Shown in pieces: positions 50,431 to 64,000 of a stretch of 64,000 nucleotides of DNA; position 1 is the stretch's first letter; each line of letters begins with the position of its first letter. Position numbers and translations under genes: made by a program. Origin of the DNA: Paulinella micropora (lineage: Eukaryota; Cercozoa; Imbricatea; Euglyphida); assembly GCA_009731375.1 (NCBI GenBank), contig BJOX01000336.1:532220-596219 (forward strand), in the 5' to 3' direction. The notes beneath the pieces were generated by a model. That model did no database searches and was not told the origin of the DNA. It was given only the letters and a program-made list of their open reading frames with translations.

Positions 50431-51223
50431 CCTCCCCACCTCCTCTCTCTCTCTCTCTCTCTTTTTTTTTTTTTTTTTTTTCTTGCTCACACGTTCTTGC
50501 TGCATCGTTTGACATTGTATATTAATACTATACTATGTTTTACTACTAAAACTAGCACATATTTATAGTATATTATAGATATTTTAGTATAGTATGTTAT
50601 ATTATAAATTTTACGTCACGTCATTATATTTATGTTACGTTGTTTTATCTTATGTTATGATGCATTATATTGCATGGCAATGATGTATTGTATTGAATTG
50701 TTTTGTATTATGATATGATATGATATGATATGATTTGATGTCATGTGAGGTGATGTTATTTTACGGTACGGTTCTATTGATTTGATTTCATATTATGCTA
50801 GTATAATTTTATGTTTATGTTCCTGTTCTTGTCCATGTTCGTGCTTCTGTATGTTTACGTTCCTGTTTAAGTTCATATTTTCGTGTAATGATTATGTCAT
50901 TTTGATCAGTTCCTACTTCTTAAGTACGATCAACAGTGACTTCACGCGCTTCGATCTCCGCAAATATTTGTATCTCCCCTGTGTTATGGCTCATGAGAAG
51001 CTCTTGACGAGAACTGTCAAATAAGCCATTTCACAAGCCGTAAAAACCAGAAACAGCTGAGAACGTTTGAAGCATAAGGACAAGGAACTCCTTTTATATG
51101 TCTACCCATATACTTATCCTTCTGCCTTTCTGTGTCCAGCTACCTTAACATCAATTTTAACAACTTACATCAGCTCTATCTATATTTCTTTGCATCTGTT
51201 AACAATTATTTCATGTATCCCAG
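50431..51223. other. CT/poly-T run then AT-rich sequence, no gene
   Basis: A CT and T-run (50441-50481), then AT-rich DNA with TATGATATGATATGAT phrases near 50710. The last part may be the upstream intron or 5' region of the gene that begins at 51224. Confidence 0.4.
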
Positions 51224-57056
<5,833 letters not shown>

Positions 57057-57596
57057 ATGGTTACTTTGGCCACCGCAAAATGAAGTGTATAATAGTTTTT
57101 GGCCAAAAGTTGAGGCGGCAGAAAAATTTTACCTGTCCTTAAGTATTGCCAAGAGCGCTTAACAAGCCATATATGCGTCAACCAGGTTTTGTTAGGATTT
57201 TGGAATCAGAAAAAATGCTGCAAAGGAAACGCTTGAAGTGATTGTGCACTGTACTTAATAACTAAGAATCGGTGATGGCTGTGGGGGTGGATGACAGGTT
57301 ATGGGTCGCGTGCTGCTGGGACACAGCAAGGCCCAAGAACGAGCACGCACCAGTCCTGGTATGTATGTATGTATGCATGTATGTATGTCCTTACGTATTT
57401 GTGTATCTGTGTATGCATGTTTATGTGTCTATATGTGTGTGTCTGAACGTAGGTTATGTATGTATGAATTTGTGTATATGTATGTGATTGTAAATATAGT
57501 ATTGCATATTAAATGCATTAATATTACATATTTAATCTATACCTGTTTGTGGGCGCGTGCTCGGTCAAGCATGTCTGTAAGTGTTGTGAAGGCGCA
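57057..57596 (+). other. Region between TIR and Sel1 parts, with a possible 62-bp exon
   Basis: A candidate small exon (about 57298-57358) lies between GATGACAG and GTATGTATGT. An ATGT microsatellite follows (57358-57480). If real, the exon could join the TIR exons to the Sel1 region. Otherwise the stretch is intergenic. Confidence 0.35.
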
Positions 57597-57597
57597 G

Positions 57598-58747
57598 GCG
57601 TGGGGGAGCACAAGCCGCAGGACCCCGCAATCGCCTGGCTTTTTCAACAGGCCATTATGCACCTTTACGGCAGCGCGAACGTGCCTAAGGACGAGTCCAA
57701 GGCGGTGGAGCTGCTGCAGCAGGCGGCCGCGGGAGGCCATGCCGAGGCGCAGTTCCGACTGGGGCTGTGCTACAAGGACGGCAGGGGCGCAACACGGGAC
57801 GAAGCCAAGGCCGCGGTGCTGTGGCAGCAGGCGGCGGAGAAGAAGCACGCGGAGGCACAGGCAAACCTGGACTTCTTTTTCCAGACGGGGAAGGGCGAGT
57901 TGTGTTTCAGAAGGCGGCGGCGCAAGGCAACGCGAGCGGGCAGGCAAACTTGGGCCTGTTCTACGCCACTGGGAAAGGAGGGCTGATCGTCGATGAGCAC
58001 AGGGCGCTGGCCCTGTATCAGCAAGCGGCCGCCCAAGGCAACGCGACGGGCATTGCACACTTGGCTTATTTATACGAGTACGGCAAAGGAGGGCTAGTCA
58101 TCGACTATGCGAAGGCTCGGTTGTTGTACGAGGAGGCGGCGGCGGAAGGGCAAGCGGAAGCTCAGGCAGGCCTCGCCAGGATGTATGGCACGGGCAAAGG
58201 CGGCCTGGCTAAGGACCTGGCAAAGATGTTGGAGCTGTTCCAGCTCGCCGCTTTCCAAGGCAACGCACGTGGCCAAAGCGCTCTTGGCTTCTCTTATCTT
58301 ATGGGCAAGGGTGACCTGGCAAAGGATGAGTCAAAGGCTGTGGAGTTGTTCCAGCTCGCCGCTGTTCAGGGAGAAGCAGGTGCTCAGAGCAATCTTGCCC
58401 TGTGCTATGAGAATGGCTACGGTGGCCTGGCGCAGGACGAGCGCAAGGCAGTGGAATTGTACCAGCTCGCCGCTACTCAAGGACATGCAGGTGCCCAGGC
58501 TAATCTTGGTGCCTGCTATGAAAAGGGCAAGGGTGGACTGGTGAAGGACTTGCGCAAGGCGGTGGAGTTCTACCAGCTTGCCGCTGCTCAGGGGCATGCA
58601 GCTGGCCAGGCCTTTCTTGGCTACTTTTATGAGAACGGCATGGCAGGCCTAGCGCAGGACCTAGAAAAAGCGCTTACGCTGTACCAACAAGCAGCAGCAC
58701 TGAACAACCAATTCGCAATCGACGCGCTGAAGCGACTGGAGGTTTAG
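57598..58747 (+). CDS. Sel1-repeat protein region (about ten repeats), one broken repeat
   Basis: Sel1 repeats are TPR-like helical pairs that mediate protein interactions. From the proposed acceptor GGCGCAG at 57591-57597 the sequence reads about ten repeats of 36 residues with the A-x-x-Q-x-x-L-G-x-x-Y...G-x-G-G-L-x-x-D...A-x-x-x-x-x-x-A-A-x-Q-G pattern, ending LKRLEV at 58747. The third repeat lacks about ten codons near 57895 and the frame changes there, so the gene is damaged or the assembly has an error. It starts 0.5 kb after the TIR exons on the same strand and may form one TIR-Sel1 protein. Confidence 0.8.
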
Positions 58748-58754
58748 TTAATAC

Positions 58755-58766
58755 TAAATGAACTTA

Positions 58767-58804
<38 letters not shown>

Positions 58805-58817
58805 ATACTACTACTAT

Positions 58818-58863
<46 letters not shown>

Positions 58864-58900
58864 ACTACTACTACTACTACTACTAAGTTACTGCTATTAT

Positions 58901-58944
<44 letters not shown>

Positions 58945-58998
58945 ATACTACTACTACTGCTGCTGCTGCTACTACTACTACTACTAAGTTACTAACTT

Positions 58999-59047
<49 letters not shown>

Positions 59048-59110
59048 ATCTACTACTACTGCTACTGCTACTACTACTGCTACTACTACTGCTACTACTA
59101 CTACTACTAA
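58755..59110. repeat. ACT/CTA trinucleotide microsatellite
   Basis: ACT units with GCT inserts directly after the Sel1 stop codon. Confidence 0.95.
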
Positions 59111-59839
59111 AGGCTACTATGGCAGTAATCCTACCTTTCTTTTACTACAACCGGCTCACAGGTAGACAAGCTCAAACAATATTTCAATTACTTTTAGGTT
59201 TAATAACTACCTTCGTGAAGTTAGTGTGACAGTTATTAACATAACTAGCTTTCCACAACTTCTTTATATATAACTGGTCTTTCCACTAAAAACTTTCAGG
59301 AGGCGATGCCTGATTAAAATCTGTGTCATTTAGTGGCCAAACTGCCAAACTCATGGCTCGAACTGTTCCAAAACAAAAAAATTGATTTTAAGTTGATCAT
59401 ATTTATATTAATATTTCAGCAAATAAAATTAATATTGAGTTCAATAAATTAAAATTCACTGCCATGATGATTTATGTCAGGGTTTGAAAACACAGTTACT
59501 ATTAAAGGTAATAACATTTCAACTTGTACAATTATATCGTTAAAATCTTTTTTGATGTGTTCTTGATCGGTCGATGCGATTTGTAAGGATGACACCTCAC
59601 TTTCACCTGACGGTTGCATGCAGATATCGAGTGAGATGGTGTGCGATGCAACACGTCTTTCTCCCAAGCTTTGAATTCTTTATCCTGCTTGGATCGTTTA
59701 TGGATTGCTTTTCTTCTCGAGCATGCAACCAAGCCGGTAGATATTAATACTTCCCCGTATACTGGTTTGAACCTGATGGATGGCCCCAAATGTTAACAAG
59801 GACTACTGAGTCAACATTTGGATCATCACCATCAACGTC
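59111..59839 (-). other. Possible 3' exons of the acidic/RGG gene
   Basis: Minus-strand frames (59449-59667 and 59532-59789) follow a good donor (GGGGAAG|GTAACT near 59848) on the minus strand. One or the other could be the 3' exon. I cannot decide which frame is coding, and I recognise no domain. Confidence 0.3.
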
Positions 59840-60790
59840 CACCTTAGTTACCTTCCCCAAGCTGAATTTTTTTCACTTTCCTCTTCCTCGATTTACTTCT
59901 CACTCTCTTCTTTCTGTCACCGTCGTAATCTACCCACTCAAACATGATGAACGTATCTACATCAGGAAGCTCCTCACCTGCACCAAGCTCGCCGTCGAGC
60001 ACGTTCCGAGGCTGCTCGTCGACCACGTTCCGAGTCTGCTCGTCGATTACAGTGTGTTCTTGTAGCTGCTGCTGACTCGCATCCAGAGCGTGCACAGTTG
60101 CATTTTGGTCATGAGTAGCAGCCACACATGGATCTCGGCTATGACTATTATTTCCAACACCTTTCTCTACTTTCTTATCATCTTCCATATGCTGCGCATG
60201 CTGCACAGGACTGTGCGGGTGCTGGCCATCGCGACTGTCACCAGCAGCTCCTTCGCGTTGCACTTCTCCTTTCTCCTCTTCCTCCTCATCCTCCTCCTCA
60301 TCCTCCTCCTCATCCTCCTCCTCATCATCCTGGTCCTCCTCCTCTTCGCTTGAAGACACTCGGCGGGGGCGCTGCCCGCCGCGCTGCCCGCCTCGCTGCA
60401 CGCCACGACCTGCCCGCCGCTGCCCGCCGCGACCACGTCCAGGCCCGGGTGGTTGACCTGTTACAGAAGAGTAATATATAACACACACTCTGAATGCTAT
60501 ACGTTGACACAAAAATGACGCATGCGACATATATTAGCCTGAGCGCGCCTCAGGTGGCATATTACCTGCATGCTGCTGCCCGCCGCGACCACGTCGAGGT
60601 TGTCCATCTGTCCAAATTAGAAAAGCATGTATCACATAAACACTAATACTAAACGCACTTGAAGGGAGAAGTAAATCAAGGTAAAGTGTCTAACTATACA
60701 TGCAACATAGATATTAAAGCGCTGCATTCATTGTCACCTGCACGCTGCTGTCCTCCACGACCACGTCGAGGCCTAGGTGCCACTGGCACA
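59840..60790 (-). CDS. Host gene for an acidic, RGG-repeat protein (multi-exon)
   Basis: On the minus strand, three exon-like pieces each carry an RGRGGQQ/R-type unit ending in AG before a GT. They lie near 60737-60790 (PRRGRGGQQRAG), 60565-60612 (QPRRGRGGQQHAG) and from about 60464 downward (PGRGRGGQRRAGRGVQRGG). The last runs into a Glu/Asp-rich block, a His/Gln-containing linker, and a segment with DVDTFIMFEWVDYDGDRKKR and a basic KSRKRKVKK end. RGG plus acidic tracts suggest an RNA- or chromatin-associated protein. The family is unknown, and exon borders and the 5' end (perhaps up to about 61195) are approximate. Confidence 0.5.
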
Positions 60791-61092
60791 GCTTTCATAA
60801 CAAAGCACCACATCAAACAAGAAAACTAAATGAAATTCAAATCAAACAAATCCAAATAAATCAAAGAAACAACCAAGTTCAACTCTTAGAAAGGAACAGA
60901 ACATAATATGATCTATTACGATTAATCTCATAATGTTATGCTTGCAAATGGGATAGAGCAACTTAAATTATTAAGTACCTGCGCCTGCATAGTCATCTTG
61001 CGGCAGCTGTCGATCCTGACTGCAGCTGGAAATCTTGCAATCGTAAACTGCAAGGGGGATGGGCCGCCCCGCTCTGTTGCTGCAGGATTGTC

Positions 61093-61198
61093 GGCGTGAC
61101 CGAGACGGAGGCGGCTTCAATATGTTGGGTTCGGCGTGACCGAGACGGAGGCGGTTTCGACTCCTTGGATTCGGCGTGACCCAGACTGCGGCCACTTC
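61093..61198. repeat. Short tandem repeat, three ~39-bp units
   Basis: TTCGGCGTGACCGAGACGGA and close variants recur near 61093, 61132 and 61171. They could encode a short peptide repeat on either strand or be a minisatellite. Confidence 0.7.
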
Positions 61199-61938
61199 AG
61201 GGCACGGGAAGCGGTAACAACTTGTGACGTACGGATATCGATCGAGCGGCGGCGCGGCCCGGAAAGCACCAGATCGACGGATTCGACGGAGTCACGGAAT
61301 CGGGGAAGAGAGGACTCGCTCGGGATAGTATAGACCGATACTAGGTCGGGGGGACGATGAGTGACTAGGGGGCGGTTACAAGGAATTGAGGATAAGAGGC
61401 AAGTTGTGGTCCCAGTCAACGGAGGGGGATGAATTTTCAGGCACGGGGTGGCGGAAACCTGATTCAACAGGAGGCGAAGGGCGTGGATTGGAACATCAAC
61501 GAAGGGCGTAACGGGAAATTAACCAAAATTTTACATAGTGTAAGTGTTGGCGTTTGGCCCAACCTACAATTTTGTTTAATTCGTTAATACGAGTACGGCG
61601 GCGTCGACCGTCACTCAGGTTCGTATTTGCATTTTATCCCGAGGTTCTTCGGCGGGAGCGTCAGTTCGACTCCTCGCGCGCAAACTGGCGAGCGCGCTCG
61701 GGGGGCAGAAGGGATTATTCCGGCCCACCCGATATATAATGGCAATACTGATCGTTCCGGTCTGTCTGTTAACCTTGGTCTGAGATTACGGAGTCCCTAC
61801 TCAAGTTAGGTATTCCTCAGTCTTCATCATATATGATCGTTAGTAACAGTTATCTGTTTATTAAATACTATCCTACTATCATGATCGTAACAAAAGGCAC
61901 CGACCAGCTCCAAACGTCCTTTATTAATAACTGAAAGT
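61199..61938. other. No gene recognised
   Basis: GC-rich, then AT-rich, unique sequence with short frames only on both strands. Confidence 0.4.
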
Positions 61939-61940
61939 TA

Positions 61941-62213
61941 TTGCTGTTGACATTCAAGACAACAAAAAAAATTGATTTTTCTGTTTTGGTTGGAATTTCA
62001 GTTTTGGTTGGAATTTGATTTTGGGTGAAAATTTGAATTTTTCAAATTAACTGCTATATTCGTCCGCAAAATATCGTAAATTTTCGCGAAATGTTACCGT
62101 TAAATTTGAAAATTTGAATTTTTGTCACAAAAATGAAAAACTGTCACAAAAATGAAAATCTGACACAAAAATGAAAAACTAATTTTTGTTGTTGTCTTGA
62201 ATGTCAACAGCAA
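61941..62213. mobile_element. MITE, 273 bp, TA target duplication
   Basis: The ends are inverted repeats starting TTGCTGTTGACATTCAAGAC, about 25-30 bp long and nearly perfect. They are flanked by TA on each side (61939-61940 and 62214-62215). The interior is AT-rich with short direct repeats (GTCACAAAAATGAAAA three times; TTTTGGTTGGAATTT twice) and no ORF. TA duplication is typical of Tc1/mariner-type non-autonomous elements; that superfamily is an inference. Confidence 0.8.
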
Positions 62214-62215
62214 TA

Positions 62216-62940
62216 GTATTATGATTATAGTAGGTAGTTGAATCGGTACTGAGCATACTCTACTCAGTCACATACAGTGACTACAGACTCAGACGGAAAT
62301 CCGCTAAACGAACCGGAAACGGTCCGACCTCTAATCAAGCCTCCCGGCGTCCGGGGCCGATCTCATAAAAATAAATTTTAAAGGTACACTCTATGATCCA
62401 GTGCACATGACATATTAGCATTGGTGCCATCATGCCACCAATGCCACCCACACGGGGCCAGTAATTATTAATACCACTCAGCAGGCTTTTCCATACCGTC
62501 TATGACTCTGAACTAGTAATATTGATATTATATTAATACTATTAATAACTAACGTAGTAATACCCGGCGGTTGTATTAATCCCATCACCAAGCTAACTTC
62601 CTAAGGTTAGTCTTATTCTACTAGTTCTAGAGCCTCGGATGATAGATTATCAGTTGAACTTTCCTATCTAGGACGGAGGCTCTAGAGATTAGTAAGACAG
62701 CAGTAGCCATAGCCGACACAATGCTGACCACGTAGCCATTGACAATTTACTCTTTCCAACTTGTGACTTTCTGCGTTGCCACGCTCCATTTTCACAGACA
62801 AGTGACCACACTGCTTCGGTCGCGACCAATACCCCCTTTTTTTTTTATATGGTGGAAACAATTAAGACATGCCCAAGCGTCAGTCTTGAATAGCTCACTT
62901 GCATCGATTTATTATAATCGAAGGAGCCTTGTCGCTATTA
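62216..62940. other. No gene recognised; one hairpin
   Basis: Unique sequence. CTAGAGCCTC (about 62628) and GAGGCTCTAG (about 62675) form an inverted repeat of unknown meaning. No supported gene. Confidence 0.4.
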
Positions 62941-62954
62941 ACTTCAACTGCATG

Positions 62955-62988
62955 CAATATTAATATAATATTAATAATAATAATATTA

Positions 62989-63035
<47 letters not shown>
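62955..63035. repeat. AAT microsatellite
   Basis: AAT units, about 80 bp. Confidence 0.93.
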
Positions 63036-63038
<3 letters not shown>

Positions 63039-63198
63039 ACATTCATATTGACATGTTCAAGGTTGACGTGGTTTATTCACTTAACTTCGGCTTATCAAAT
63101 CGCGGCTGGGGCAGCCCTGATCCAACTTGATTAATTTCTCTCTCTGAGTCTTTTTTTTTTTCTTTCATGCTATTTAGCAGACAAAAGTATTGCTTTGT

Positions 63199-63353
63199 TT
63201 AAGCCATTTGGAAGGCGAAGACATCGGTAGACTGCACATCTTCAAGAGCCTCAACTGCCTCGCGGATCTGATCGGGGGAGCACTGTTCGTCGTACATTTG
63301 CACCATGATACGGAGCTTCTTGACACCGTACGCCACATCCACTAGCGCGCCAC
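63199..63353 (-). CDS. Terminal exon of eEF1B (beta/delta-type) guanine-exchange domain
   Basis: eEF1B recharges the elongation factor eEF1A with GTP during translation. The minus-strand exon starts after CCGTCTCGCAG (acceptor, 63354-63364) and encodes VDVAYGVKKLRIMVQMYDE and, at the end, EDVQSTDVFAFQMA followed by TAA (63199-63201). The YG-I/V-KKL-x-I-M segment and the Q-S-x-D-x-x-A-F-x-x end are the conserved C-terminus of the family. The rest of the gene lies in the intron and gap to the right and beyond the window. Confidence 0.85.
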
Positions 63354-63869
63354 CTGCGAGACGGAGGGGGAGAGAGAGAGGGAGTACGTAGGTGAGAGTG
63401 GAGTAGATTGTTTAGCCTACATGCAGCATCTGTTGTCATATTGATAAGAAAAAGAAAAGAGGGGTGCTGGTGAGAGAGGGTGGANNNNNNNNNNNNNNNN
63501 NNNNNNNNNNNNNNNNNNNNNNNNNNNNNNNNNNNNNNNNNNNNNNNNNNNNNNNNNNNNNNNNNNNNNNNNNNNNNNNNNNNNNNNNNNNNNNNNNNNN
63601 NNNNNNNNNNNNNNNNNNNNNNNNNNNNNNNNNNNNNNNNNNNNNNNNNNNNNNNNNNNNNNNNNNNNNNNNNNNNNNNNNNNNNNNNNNNNNNNNNNNN
63701 NNNNNNNNNNNNNNNNNNNNNNNNNNNNNNNNNNNNNNNNNNNNNNNNNNNNNNNNNNNNNNNNNNNNNNNNNNNNNNNNNNNNNNNNNNNNNNNNNNNN
63801 NNNNNNNNNNNNNNNNNNNNNNNNNNNNNNNNNNNNNNNNNNNNNNNNNNNNNNNNNNNNNNNNNNNNN

Positions 63870-63962
<93 letters not shown>

Positions 63963-64000
63963 AAGAGACCTATCATATCAGTCTCAGCGTTGTAGGGTTT
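63354..64000 (-). other. Intron of eEF1B with 385-base gap and GA run
   Basis: This contains GA-rich sequence (63365-63385), the N gap at 63485-63869, an A-run (63870-63914) and a GA run (63915-63958). No further exon is visible before the window ends. Confidence 0.6.

Overview
This is a eukaryotic nuclear contig, not bacterial or free viral DNA. It has multi-exon genes with GT/AG borders, long simple-sequence tracts, a tRNA-headed SINE, LTR retrotransposons, and a terminal exon recognisable as the eEF1B guanine-exchange domain. I cannot name the species. The integrated virus class points to a protist or alga, but that is inference. Six assembly gaps (N runs) are present.

Layout. Bases 1-4.49 kb are almost entirely microsatellite (ATGT/ACAT, AGT, GA) with no gene. 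From 4494 to 14886 lies a complete Ty3/gypsy-type LTR retrotransposon (copy 1, + strand; 4-bp target duplication GCAG). It carries gag and a 1915-residue pol with protease, RT, RNase H and integrase. A further microsatellite block follows. From about 16381 to 46831 lies an integrated Polinton-like/virophage-like DNA virus. It has about 240-bp terminal inverted repeats and a 5-bp target duplication GCATG. A second, nearly identical copy of the retrotransposon (copy 2, - strand, 17205-27593, target duplication AGGA) is nested inside it.

The viral element without the nested retrotransposon is about 20 kb. It carries a retroviral-type integrase, a long tail-fibre-like gene ending in a peptidase S74 chaperone domain, a membrane protein, a packaging ATPase, a small basic protein, a coiled-coil protein, an adenain-like cysteine protease, a penton-type minor capsid protein, a double-jelly-roll-type major capsid protein and a second virion-type protein. 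On the opposite strand it has small FGKYRGK-type proteins and a protein-primed family B DNA polymerase. The order ATPase - protease - penton - major capsid protein is the conserved morphogenesis block of this virus class. Nearly every viral gene is broken by frameshifts or stops, while the retrotransposon copies in the same assembly are nearly intact. This suggests a decayed provirus rather than uniformly poor sequence. Hairpins with a shared AAACATCGT motif sit between the viral modules.

The virus appears to sit inside an already decayed non-LTR retroelement reading frame, so the history is layered: LINE, then virus, then gypsy copy 2. From 48.6 to 64 kb is host sequence. It contains a probable multi-exon gene with a coiled coil and a TIR domain, followed by a ten-repeat Sel1 region, possibly the same gene. 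The large intron of that gene holds a fold-back element and several SINE copies. Further on are a minus-strand gene for an acidic/RGG-type protein, a 273-bp MITE, and the last exon of eEF1B.
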